Assembly: GCA_016721505.1 (NCBI GenBank)
Contig: JADKHX010000006.1
Coordinates: forward strand, 277,970 to 341,969
From: Rhodocyclaceae bacterium
GTDB lineage: Bacteria; Pseudomonadota; Gammaproteobacteria; Burkholderiales; Rhodocyclaceae
Direction: 5' to 3'
Length of the DNA stretch: 64,000 nt
Within the stretch, counting starts at the first letter, position 1. Every line of letters begins with the position of its first letter. Below the pieces are notes generated by a model. The model had not been told where the DNA came from. It ran no database searches and worked only from the letters and a program-made list of their open reading frames with translations. Both the position numbers and the translations under genes were made by a program. Below, in pieces: positions 26,263 to 34,806 of the stretch.

Positions 26263-27090
26263 TCATGATTCAATCGCTGCCAAAACGCTTAACGCATCTG
26301 CTGTCGCCGCGACGTCATGTGTGCGTAAAATGCGCGCGCCGCGTTGTACGGCAAGCATATGGGCTGCCACACCGGCAAATACACGCTCGCTCGCAGTGCG
26401 TCCGGTCAGCGCACCAAGCATGGCTTTACGCGACATGCCGACCAGGATGCTTAGGTTCGCTCTGTTCAGTTCGGCCAGATCGCGCAGCAACGCCAAATTG
26501 TGTTCCAGCGTTTTACCAAAACCAAAACCTGGATCTATGACGATTCGCTCATGAGGAATTCCCGCAGCAGTTGCTGCCTCCACGCGTTGATCCAAAAACC
26601 TTGCGACTTCCTTGACCACGTCAGCATAGTGCGGTGCGGATTGCATCGTACTAGGAGTGCCTTGCATATGCATCAAGCAAACGCCCGCTTTGCATGCAGC
26701 AAGAACGTCCATCGCGCCATCCGCGCGCAGTGCGTTGATGTCGTTAATCATGTCCACACCCGCATCGAGCATGGCGCGCATGACTTCGGTTTTGGTAGTA
26801 TCTATCGAGAGCGGCACACCGCAGTCCAGCAGCGCGTGTATCACCGGCATGAGCCGTTGAATTTCTTGCTCGGCCGACACAGTTATTGCGCCGGGTCGCG
26901 ACGACTCAGCACCTAGGTCGAGTATCGCCGCCCCTTCATCGATTAGTCGCAACGCATGTCGTACCGCTGCGGCAACATCAGTGGCAAGGCCATCGCCAGA
27001 AAGCGAATCGTCGGTGAGGTTAACAATTCCCATGACGATGGGTTTTGTCACGTCAAGGACAAAGCGACCGCAGTGAAATTTGTTTGTCAT
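26263..27090 (-). CDS. folP: Dihydropteroate synthase FolP
   Basis: Joins para-aminobenzoate to dihydropterin pyrophosphate in folate synthesis; the target of sulfonamides. TIM barrel with GIVNLTDDSLSGDG (the usual NxTPDSFSDGG loop in a divergent form), ILDLGAESSRPGA, SIDTTK, INDINALR, CLMHMQGTP, IDPGFGFGKT and VGMSRKAMLG. 275 residues, normal. Co-oriented with ftsH and glmM in the standard order. Confidence 0.96.
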   Translation of the reverse strand: MTNKFHCGRFVLDVTKPIVMGIVNLTDDSLSGDGLATDVAAAVRHALRLIDEGAAILDLGAESSRPGAITVSAEQEIQRLMPVIHALLDCGVPLSIDTTKTEVMRAMLDAGVDMINDINALRADGAMDVLAACKAGVCLMHMQGTPSTMQSAPHYADVVKEVARFLDQRVEAATAAGIPHERIVIDPGFGFGKTLEHNLALLRDLAELNRANLSILVGMSRKAMLGALTGRTASERVFAGVAAHMLAVQRGARILRTHDVAATADALSVLAAIES

Positions 27091-27108
27091 TCTGGCGTTG
27101 AAATGATT

Positions 27109-27140
27109 AAGGCCACCGAGCGATGAAACTGGGTGGCCTT
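27109..27140. terminator. Strong hairpin between ftsH and folP
   Basis: AAGGCCACC and GGTGGCCTT form a perfect nine-base-pair stem around a 14-base loop. No clear T run follows on the minus strand, so it may be an attenuator or an RNA-stability element rather than a full terminator. Confidence 0.55.
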
Positions 27141-27157
27141 GTCATCAAATTAAATAC

Positions 27158-29041
27158 TTAAGCCGGTGCAGGTGCGGTCGGCGTTGCGTCCGGTGAGCTC
27201 GGCGGTGCCTTAGGTGTCACTGAGGAGGTTGACGGCTTTGGATCGCGCGGCTTAATGCCCGACATGATGTCTTTGATTTGATCGGCATCGATGGTTTCCC
27301 ATTCGAGTAAGGCGGCGGTCATTGCTTCAACCTTGTCGCGATTCTCTTCCAGTAAACGTTTCGTCAAAGCGTATTGTTCATCGAGTATCCGGCGGATTTC
27401 GGCGTCGACTTGCTGCATGGTGGACTCCGACATATTTTTGTGCGTCGTCACCGAGCGGCCGAGAAATACTTCGCCTTCGTTCTCGCCATAGACCATGGGG
27501 CCGAGTGCAGCGGACATGCCGTAGCGCGTGACCATGTCGCGCGCAATGCCGGTCGCACGTTCAAAGTCATTTGATGCGCCAGTGGAAATTTTGCCGATGA
27601 ACAATTCCTCGGCCACGCGACCGCCAAACAGCATCGAAATATTCGCCAACATTTGATCGCGATACAAACTTAGCCTATCCGCAATCGGCAGCGACCAGGT
27701 CACGCCTAACGCCCGCCCGCGCGGCATCACGGTGACTTTATGCACCGGATCGCAACCCGGCAACAAGGAACCGACAATCGCATGGCCGGACTCGTGATAC
27801 GCGGTACATTTTTTTTCTTCCGGCGAAATCACCATCGACTTGCGCTCGGGTCCCATGAAAATCTTGTCTTTAGCCTTTTCAAAATCTTCCATATCGACCA
27901 AGCGTTTGTTGCCACGCGCTGCAAATAAGGCCGCCTCATTGACGAGGTTGGCCAGATCAGCGCCCGACATGCCTGGCGTACCACGCGCCAGCACCATCGC
28001 ATCGACATCCGGCGCAACCGGAACTTTACGCATATGTACTTTGATGACTTGCTCGCGGCCACGAATATCCGGCAACGGCACGACCACCTGCCGATCGAAG
28101 CGACCCGGACGCAACAGCGCAGGATCAAGTACATCAGGGCGATTGGTTGCAGCGATCACGATGACACCGACCGATGGCTCAAAGCCATCCATCTCGACCA
28201 ACATTTGGTTTAGTGTTTGTTCGCGTTCGTCATTGCCACCACCTAATCCAGCGCCGCGTTGGCGACCCACCGCATCGAGTTCGTCGATGAATATGATGCA
28301 CGGCGAAGCTTTTTTGGCTTGCTCAAACATGTCGCGCACACGCGCTGCACCAACACCGACAAACATCTCAACGAAATCAGAACCGGAGATGGAAAAGAAC
28401 GGAACTTTGGCTTCGCCGGCAATCGCTTTGGCCAGCAAAGTTTTGCCGGTACCCGGCGAGCCAACCAACAAAACGCCACGCGGAATGCGACCGCCTAGCT
28501 TTTGAAATTTGCTCGGGTCGCGCAAGAAATCGACCATTTCCGAGAGTTCTTCTTTGGCTTCGTCGCAACCGGCGACATCGGCAAAAGTCACCACGTTGGT
28601 TGATTCGTCCATAACCTTGGCGCGGCTCTTGCCAAACGAAAACGCGCCGCCCTTACCGCCACCCTGCATTTGGCGCATGACATAAACCCACACACCGATC
28701 AGCAACAGCATCGGCCCCCACGACATGAAAATGCTCATCAACAAAGACTGTTCATCTTCCGGCTTGCCGTCGAATTTGACGCCGTACTTGACCAGGTCAC
28801 TCGACAAAAACAAATCCCCAGGCGAATAAGATTTGAGCTTCTTGCCATCAACCATCGTCATTTCAATCGTACGTCCCTGAATGACCACGTCAGCAACGCG
28901 CCCTTGCCGGGCTTCCTCAAGAAACTCGGAATATTTCAAGGTATTGGTCGGCGCTTGACGCGTATTGAACTGGTTGAAAACCGACATCAACACAATGCCG
29001 ATTACCAGCCAAATTGCCATGGTCTTGATCATGTTATTCAC
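27158..29041 (-). CDS. ftsH: ATP-dependent membrane zinc protease FtsH
   Basis: Hexameric inner-membrane AAA+ protease that degrades misfolded membrane proteins and regulators such as LpxC. Two N-terminal helices flank a periplasmic domain (about 5-125); AAA domain with Walker A GSPGTGKT, Walker B CIIFIDELDAV and the SRH region ATNRPDVLDPALLRPGRFD; zinc site HESGHAIVG. 627 residues; the C-terminal tail is Pro/Ser/Thr-rich (SVTPKAPPSSPDATPT). Follows rlmE in the conserved order. Confidence 0.98.
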   Translation of the reverse strand: MNNMIKTMAIWLVIGIVLMSVFNQFNTRQAPTNTLKYSEFLEEARQGRVADVVIQGRTIEMTMVDGKKLKSYSPGDLFLSSDLVKYGVKFDGKPEDEQSLLMSIFMSWGPMLLLIGVWVYVMRQMQGGGKGGAFSFGKSRAKVMDESTNVVTFADVAGCDEAKEELSEMVDFLRDPSKFQKLGGRIPRGVLLVGSPGTGKTLLAKAIAGEAKVPFFSISGSDFVEMFVGVGAARVRDMFEQAKKASPCIIFIDELDAVGRQRGAGLGGGNDEREQTLNQMLVEMDGFEPSVGVIVIAATNRPDVLDPALLRPGRFDRQVVVPLPDIRGREQVIKVHMRKVPVAPDVDAMVLARGTPGMSGADLANLVNEAALFAARGNKRLVDMEDFEKAKDKIFMGPERKSMVISPEEKKCTAYHESGHAIVGSLLPGCDPVHKVTVMPRGRALGVTWSLPIADRLSLYRDQMLANISMLFGGRVAEELFIGKISTGASNDFERATGIARDMVTRYGMSAALGPMVYGENEGEVFLGRSVTTHKNMSESTMQQVDAEIRRILDEQYALTKRLLEENRDKVEAMTAALLEWETIDADQIKDIMSGIKPRDPKPSTSSVTPKAPPSSPDATPTAPAPA

Positions 29042-29181
29042 TTTACTGCCTCGCTTTCATGCCGCATTCAGTTCCAAGCCCGCTCGAAATCGAACAGGTT
29101 TACTTCACCAGATTCTAGCCTGTCGATTGTAATCAACGACAACCCGCCGCGCCTGCCACATCGTTGCAAAAAGTAAACTCT

Positions 29182-29826
29182 CTACACGGCTTCGAAATGA
29201 CGCTTGTTTCGCCCCAACAAATACACTTCCGCGCTCTTGTCACGCGAGGCTGCTGGTTTTCTTACCAATAGAGTTTCAAATACTTGATCAACCGATTTAC
29301 GCAATTCCATGTAGCCACTGCCTTGAAACACTTTGACCAGCAAATCACCACCCGGCTTGAGATGCATGTTGCAAAAATCGAGCGTTAGTTCGGCCAAATA
29401 CATTACTCGTGCTTGATCCGATACACCGATGCCCGTCATATTGGGTGCCATGTCGGACAATACAAGGTCGACTTGTCGCCCATCCAGTGCTTTTGTTAGC
29501 TCGACCAAGGTTTGGTCTTCACGAAAATCACCCTGAATGAAACTGACACCGCGAATCGGATCCATAGGCAAGATATCCATGGCGATGATTTTGCCGTTCG
29601 CACCCATCCGTTTGGCAACTACTTGCGACCAACTGCCAGGCGTTGAACCCAAATCCACCACCACCATGCCGGGCTTGATTAACTTGTCACGGTCATCGAT
29701 TTCTATCAACTTGAACGCCGCGCGCGCGCGCCAGCCTTCAGCTTTGGCACGGATGACGTAAGGGTCGTTGACGTGCTCTTGCATCCACACTTTGCTCTTT
29801 TTGTGCCGCTTACTTTTCAGTGTCAC
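29182..29826 (-). CDS. rlmE: 23S rRNA 2'-O-ribose U2552 methyltransferase RlmE
   Basis: Methylates U2552 in the A loop of 23S rRNA late in 50S assembly. SAM site VVVDLGSTPGSWSQVV, catalytic Asp region VLSDMAPNMTG and Lys in GGDLLVKVFQG; N-terminal RARAAFKLIEID with the first catalytic Lys. 214 residues, usual length. The start is GTG at 29826; it is only 14 bases from the divergent yhbY start, so the two promoters must lie inside each other's genes. Confidence 0.96.
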   Translation of the reverse strand: MTLKSKRHKKSKVWMQEHVNDPYVIRAKAEGWRARAAFKLIEIDDRDKLIKPGMVVVDLGSTPGSWSQVVAKRMGANGKIIAMDILPMDPIRGVSFIQGDFREDQTLVELTKALDGRQVDLVLSDMAPNMTGIGVSDQARVMYLAELTLDFCNMHLKPGGDLLVKVFQGSGYMELRKSVDQVFETLLVRKPAASRDKSAEVYLLGRNKRHFEAV

Positions 29827-29840
29827 GTTACAATCCTGCC

Positions 29841-30326
29841 ATGAGTGAAACTAAAACTGAAAAACCCGTCCTGACACCGCTGACGCCGGCTCGTCGTCGC
29901 AGCTTGCGCGCCGATGCACATCATCTCAACCCGGTCGTCTCTATTAGTCAAAAAGGCTTGAGTGCGACCGTGCTGGCCGAGATTGACCGTAGTCTCAAGG
30001 TACACGAACTGATTAAGGTTCGCCTCTACGGAATCGACCGCGACGACCGCGCCGCGTTGTTCGCTGAAATTTGCGCCACGCTGAGCTGTCATGAAGTGCA
30101 GCACATTGGCAATTTGCTGGTGCTTTGGCGCCAAAAACCAGCCCCGCTCAAGCCCGCCGGCGAGTTGGTGCTGACGACACGCCGTCCCAAGAGCACGTCG
30201 ATTGTCAAAGGCACGGGCAAGGCGAAAACCGCGCCGACCAAGCGTCAAGCGATGGCGGCTGAAGGTCGCAACGCGGCGGGAAGACCGTTGAAAAGCGTAC
30301 TGAACAAGAAAAACGCGGCGCGCTAG
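29841..30326 (+). CDS. yhbY: YhbY-type CRM-domain RNA-binding protein
   Basis: Ribosome-assembly-associated RNA-binding protein. The CRM core is LNPVVSISQKGLSATVLAEIDRSL followed by HELIKVR and HIGNLLVLWRQ (residues about 15-100). E. coli YhbY is only the core; here a basic, low-complexity tail of about 60 residues follows (ELVLTTRRPKSTSIVK, GRPLKSVLNKKNAAR). The start of the tail is encoded by a copy of the dispersed repeat. Divergent from rlmE. Confidence 0.93.
   Translation: MSETKTEKPVLTPLTPARRRSLRADAHHLNPVVSISQKGLSATVLAEIDRSLKVHELIKVRLYGIDRDDRAALFAEICATLSCHEVQHIGNLLVLWRQKPAPLKPAGELVLTTRRPKSTSIVKGTGKAKTAPTKRQAMAAEGRNAAGRPLKSVLNKKNAAR
30159..30186 (-). repeat. Dispersed repeat copy h, inside yhbY
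   Basis: Read on the minus strand: GACGGCGTGTCG then TCAGCACCAACTCGCC. In the yhbY frame it encodes GELVLTTRRP at the junction of the CRM domain and the basic tail. The only copy left of 33 kb in this orientation. Confidence 0.82.
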
Positions 30327-30375
30327 TTTTGGCCACATCGATAGCGCGTCATGGCTCTGCGCGCGCGTCAAAAAA

Positions 30376-30855
30376 TCACAGATAGCGCACGTCCAGAATC
30401 TCGTATTCACGAGCGCCGCCAGGCGTTTGTACAACCACTACATCGCCGGCAAATTTGCCAATTAAGGCGCGAGCCACAGGTGAGTTGAGTGAAATTTTGC
30501 TGGCCTTGATGTCAGCTTCATCATCGCCAACAATTTGATATGTCACTTTGGCTGCGGTGTCAGCATCTTCCAAGTCAACCGTCGCACCAAACACGATACG
30601 GCCATCCACATCCAATGCCGCAGGATCGATGATTTGCGCATGGCCGAGTTTGCTCTCGACTTCTTTGATGCGTCCTTCAATGAAACCTTGACGCTCCTTC
30701 GCTGCATCGTATTCGGCGTTTTCAGACAAATCGCCATGCGAGCGCGCCTCGGCAATCGCTGCAATGACGGCAGGTCGATCAATGGTTTTCAGACGTTGCA
30801 ATTCAGTGCGCAGCATTTGTGCACCGTGCACGGTCAGGGGAAATTTTCCACTCAT
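30376..30855 (-). CDS. greA: Transcription elongation factor GreA
   Basis: Rescues backtracked RNA polymerase by stimulating transcript cleavage. N-terminal coiled coil with the acidic tip in GDLSENAEYDAAKERQ, C-terminal FKBP-like domain (VTYQIVGDDEADIKASKISLNSPVARALIGK). The start at 30855 (MSGKFPLTVHGAQML) gives 159 residues, the normal size; the longer frame adds 37 unrelated residues. Downstream of carB on the same strand by about 40 bases. Confidence 0.97.
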   Translation of the reverse strand: MSGKFPLTVHGAQMLRTELQRLKTIDRPAVIAAIAEARSHGDLSENAEYDAAKERQGFIEGRIKEVESKLGHAQIIDPAALDVDGRIVFGATVDLEDADTAAKVTYQIVGDDEADIKASKISLNSPVARALIGKFAGDVVVVQTPGGAREYEILDVRYL

Positions 30856-30895
30856 ATCAGTTCTGCTCTTTGCTGTTCTGTATTGTGATTTAAAT

Positions 30896-33800
30896 TCAAA
30901 CCGATAATTCTGCGTGCAAGGCTTGCACGGAATAAGTTTCCAGTCCGTCGTGACGCATGCCCGCACAAGCGGCGCGACCGCCTTCCACCGTCGTATAAAT
31001 CGTCACTCTAGCTGCCAATGCGGAAGTGCGTATCGAGCGCGAATCGGCAATTGCAGTGCGCTTTTCGTCCACCGTGTTGATGATGAATTGAATCTCCGAA
31101 TTTTTGATCATGTCGACAATATGCGGACGGCCTTCGGTGACTTTATTCACCGTCGTCACTGGCAAACCGGCTGCGGCAATCGCCATCGCCGTTCCGCGCG
31201 TCGCTACTAAAGTAAATCCGAGCGCATGAAGTTCGTGCGCAACTTCAACTGCCTTGGGTTTGTCTCCCGGCTTGACACTAATAAAGGCGCGACCAGATGT
31301 GGGAAGCTTGGTTCCGCCGGCGAGCTGCGATTTGACAAATGCTTCGCCAAATGTGCGGCCAACGCCCATCACTTCACCGGTCGACTTCATCTCGGGACCA
31401 AGCAACGTGTCGATGCCGGGGAATTTGTTAAACGGGAACACCGCTTCCTTGACCGAAAAATACGGTGGCACGACTTCTTTGGTCACACCTTGGTCGGCTA
31501 GGCTACGCCCCGCCATGCAACGTGCGGCGATTTTTGCCAACGGTAAGCTGGTGGCTTTGGATACAAACGGCACAGTGCGTGAAGCGCGTGGATTGACTTC
31601 GAGCACGTAGACCACCGCCTCATCGCCATGGCCTTGAATCGCAAATTGGACGTTCATCAGACCGACGACATTTAATCCATGCGCCATCATTTCAGTTTGG
31701 CGACGCAATTCATCTTGGATCTCTGCCGACAAAGAAAACGGCGGTAACGAGCACGACGAATCACCCGAATGCACACCCGCCTGCTCGATGTGCTCCATGA
31801 TGCCGCCGATGATGACTTGCTTACCATCGCACATGGCGTCGACATCGACTTCGGTCGCGTCGTTCAAGAACCTGTCCAGCAGCACCGGCGAATCGTTGGA
31901 GACTTTGATTGCTTCACGCATGTAGCGCTCCAAGTCTTTGCGATCGTGCACGATTTCCATCGCCCGTCCGCCAAGCACATAGCTTGGTCGCACCACCAGT
32001 GGATAGCCGATCTCATCGGCCAAACGAATGGCATCCGGCTCATTGCGCGCGGTACGATTCGGCGGCTGCTTCAAGCCCAATTCGTGCAACAGTTTTTGGA
32101 AGCGTTCGCGATCTTCTGCGGCGTCAATCATGTCCGGCGTGGTGCCAATAATCTTGACGCCATTGGCTTCCAAATCGCGCGCACGTTTCAGCGGTGTCTG
32201 TCCACCAAATTGCACAATCACACCATCCGGCTGCTCGATGTGCACGATTTCCAAAATATCTTCCAGCGTCAGCGGCTCAAAGTAGAGGCGATCCGAAGTG
32301 TCGTAATCGGTTGAAACCGTCTCAGGATTGCAATTGACCATGATGGTTTCATAGCCGTCTTCGCGCATCGCCAGCGCTGCATGCACGCAGCAATAGTCGA
32401 ACTCAATTCCCTGACCAATCCGGTTTGGCCCGCCGCCGAGCACCATTATTTTCTTGCGCTTGGTTGGCTGCGCTTCACATTCGTCTTCATAGGTCGAATA
32501 CAAATACGCCGTGGCCGTGGCGAATTCGCCCGCGCAGGTATCAACGCGTTTGTACACCGGGCGAACGCCCAAAGCTTGACGGCGTTGGCGCAACAGCGTC
32601 TCGCCAGCACCAACTAACAAACCGATGCGTCGATCGGAAAATCCCTTGCGTTTCAAACCGCGCATTTTTTCTGCATCGAGATCATCGAGCTTCAGCAATG
32701 ACAAACTTTGCTCGGTCTTGATGAGGTCTTCAATTTGTGCCAAAAACCACGGGTCGATTTTGGTCAAATTGAATACATCTTGCTGTGTATAGCCTTGTCG
32801 AAACGCTTGCCCGACATACCAAATTCGCTGCGGTCCGGCACTGGCCAATTCGCGGTTAATTTCTTCTTCTTCCGCCACCACTTCATCGAAGCCATAGGCA
32901 CCGACTTCCAAGCCGCGTAACGCTTTTTGCATCGACTCCTGAAAACTGCGCCCGATGGCCATCACTTCGCCGACCGATTTCATTTGCGTGGTCAAACGAT
33001 CATTAGCCTGTGGAAATTTCTCGAAAGCGAAACGCGGGATTTTTGTCACCACGTAGTCAATCGACGGCTCGAACGAGGCCGGTGTTGCGCCGCCGGTAAT
33101 GTCGTTGCGCAATTCATCCAGCGTATAGCCCACCGCCAGCTTGGCGGCAATTTTGGCAATCGGAAAACCGGTGGCTTTGGAAGCCAACGCTGATGAACGC
33201 GAGACGCGCGGATTCATCTCGATGACGATCATGCGACCGTCATCAGGGTTGATCGAAAACTGTACGTTCGACCCACCGGTATCAACACCAATCTCGCGCA
33301 GCACGGCGATGCTGGCGTTGCGCATGATTTGATATTCCTTGTCGCTCAGCGTTTGCGCCGGCGCAACGGTAATGGAATCACCAGTGTGGATGCCCATCGG
33401 ATCGAGGTTTTCGATAGAGCAAACAATGATGCAATTGTCATTGCGATCCCGCACCACTTCCATCTCAAATTCTTTCCAGCCAAGCAGCGATTCTTCAATC
33501 AACAATTCTTTGGTCGGACTGGCTTCCAAGCCGCGTTTGCAAATCTCGACAAATTCTTCCTGGTTGTAAGCTATGCCGCCACCCGAACCGCCCATCGTGA
33601 AGGAGGGACGAATAATCGCCGGAAAGCCTATTGCGCCTTGCACTTGCTGGGCTTCTTCCATGCTGTGGGCGATGCCCGAACGTGCGCTGCCCAAGCCGAT
33701 GCGGGTCATCGCTTGCTTGAATTTTTCTCTATCCTCGGCCATATCGATGGCTTCACGTGAGGCGCCAATCATCTCGACCTTGTACTTTTCGAGCACGCCG

Positions 33801-34114
33801 TGTTTGGCCAAATCGAGCGCGCAATTGAGCGCGGTCTGGCCGCCCATGGTCGGCAATATCGCGTCTGGCCTTTCCTTGGCAATGATGTTTTCGACGACTT
33901 GCCAGGTAATCGGCTCGATATAAGTCACGTCTGCCGTTTCCGGATCAGTCATGATTGTGGCTGGATTGGAATTCACCAAAATGACTTTGTAGCCTTCCTC
34001 ACGCAGCGCTTTGCAGGCTTGTGCGCCGGAGTAATCAAATTCGCAGGCTTGACCAATAATGATCGGGCCGGCGCCGATGATGAGGATGCTTTTTAGGTCG
34101 CTACGTTTTGGCAT
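30896..34114 (-). CDS. carB: Carbamoyl-phosphate synthase large subunit
   Basis: Makes carbamoyl phosphate from ammonia (supplied by CarA), bicarbonate and two ATP for arginine and pyrimidine synthesis. Two homologous ATP-grasp halves (starting SILIIGAGPIIIGQACEFDY and KIMVLGGGPNRIGQGIEFDY) and a C-terminal MGS allosteric domain. 1072 residues, like E. coli (1073). In the linker before RPVYKRVDTCAGEFAT the residues IGLLVGAGETLLRQ coincide with a copy of the dispersed repeat; the length relative to E. coli is unchanged. Confidence 0.98.
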   Translation of the reverse strand: MPKRSDLKSILIIGAGPIIIGQACEFDYSGAQACKALREEGYKVILVNSNPATIMTDPETADVTYIEPITWQVVENIIAKERPDAILPTMGGQTALNCALDLAKHGVLEKYKVEMIGASREAIDMAEDREKFKQAMTRIGLGSARSGIAHSMEEAQQVQGAIGFPAIIRPSFTMGGSGGGIAYNQEEFVEICKRGLEASPTKELLIEESLLGWKEFEMEVVRDRNDNCIIVCSIENLDPMGIHTGDSITVAPAQTLSDKEYQIMRNASIAVLREIGVDTGGSNVQFSINPDDGRMIVIEMNPRVSRSSALASKATGFPIAKIAAKLAVGYTLDELRNDITGGATPASFEPSIDYVVTKIPRFAFEKFPQANDRLTTQMKSVGEVMAIGRSFQESMQKALRGLEVGAYGFDEVVAEEEEINRELASAGPQRIWYVGQAFRQGYTQQDVFNLTKIDPWFLAQIEDLIKTEQSLSLLKLDDLDAEKMRGLKRKGFSDRRIGLLVGAGETLLRQRRQALGVRPVYKRVDTCAGEFATATAYLYSTYEDECEAQPTKRKKIMVLGGGPNRIGQGIEFDYCCVHAALAMREDGYETIMVNCNPETVSTDYDTSDRLYFEPLTLEDILEIVHIEQPDGVIVQFGGQTPLKRARDLEANGVKIIGTTPDMIDAAEDRERFQKLLHELGLKQPPNRTARNEPDAIRLADEIGYPLVVRPSYVLGGRAMEIVHDRKDLERYMREAIKVSNDSPVLLDRFLNDATEVDVDAMCDGKQVIIGGIMEHIEQAGVHSGDSSCSLPPFSLSAEIQDELRRQTEMMAHGLNVVGLMNVQFAIQGHGDEAVVYVLEVNPRASRTVPFVSKATSLPLAKIAARCMAGRSLADQGVTKEVVPPYFSVKEAVFPFNKFPGIDTLLGPEMKSTGEVMGVGRTFGEAFVKSQLAGGTKLPTSGRAFISVKPGDKPKAVEVAHELHALGFTLVATRGTAMAIAAAGLPVTTVNKVTEGRPHIVDMIKNSEIQFIINTVDEKRTAIADSRSIRTSALAARVTIYTTVEGGRAACAGMRHDGLETYSVQALHAELSV
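32593..32620 (+). repeat. Dispersed repeat copy i, in frame inside carB
   Basis: ACAGCGTCT then CGCCAGCACCAACTAACAA. On the minus strand it encodes LLVGAGETLL in the linker (oligomerisation) region of CarB. Compare PVGAGNTL made by copy a in another gene. Confidence 0.85.
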
Positions 34115-34153
34115 GGAGGTTTTGCCTAGAGTGTCTGGGGTCTAGAGATTCGG

Positions 34154-34801
34154 TTAGTTCAAGCTTGCGCCAGCGAGTTTCGCGCCGAACGCCAAAAACA
34201 AGGTACCCACACCCGCCGTAGCGCCAGCAGACAACAAACGGCGACGACGGAATTGATCAGCCAAATGCGCACCACCAAAAATTAGCGCGGACAAATACAG
34301 CGCGCTGAAAAATTGCACGATCAATCCCAATATCGCGAATGACAAAGCCGGATGTTCATAGCTTGGATCGACAAACTGGATAAAGAAGGAAATGAAAAAG
34401 AAAATCGCTTTGGGGTTGAGCAAACTGATGGTCAGCGCGGTACGAAATGGCTGCGAGTCATCAACGGTTTTGGGCACAGCGCTCTCGTCAGGTTTTTCTG
34501 TCAAACCGACAAACGCGCTACGCAACAAGTTCATGCCCAGCCAAGCTAAATACAGCGCACCGGCGTATTTCAAAGCGACGAACAAGGACGGCACTGTTTG
34601 CAGCAGTGATGCCACTCCGGTAGCGGAAAGTATCATCAATACCGCATCGCCAAGAAACACGCCGAAGGCACCTTGATAACCCAAACGAACACCGCGCTGC
34701 ACCGCCACGGATAAGACGTAAAGCGAATTGGGTCCCGGCAGCAAAATGATGAAAATTGTGCCGAGAACATAGGTCGTCAAATCGGTAATTCCGTAGTACA
34801 T
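34154..34801 (-). CDS. LysE/RhtB-family amino-acid exporter (LeuE-like)
   Basis: A 215-residue inner-membrane exporter with about six helices; N-terminal TTYVLGTIFIILLPGPNSLYVLS with the conserved PGPN, then GAFGVFLGD and the mid-protein LLNPKAIFFFISFFIQFVD typical of LysE/RhtB proteins. It sits between carA and carB, 5 bases after carA, an arrangement I recall from other betaproteobacteria. Substrate unknown; the context suggests overflow export of an amino acid linked to arginine or pyrimidine supply. Confidence 0.92.
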   Translation of the reverse strand: MYYGITDLTTYVLGTIFIILLPGPNSLYVLSVAVQRGVRLGYQGAFGVFLGDAVLMILSATGVASLLQTVPSLFVALKYAGALYLAWLGMNLLRSAFVGLTEKPDESAVPKTVDDSQPFRTALTISLLNPKAIFFFISFFIQFVDPSYEHPALSFAILGLIVQFFSALYLSALIFGGAHLADQFRRRRLLSAGATAGVGTLFLAFGAKLAGASLN

Positions 34802-34806
34802 GGTCG

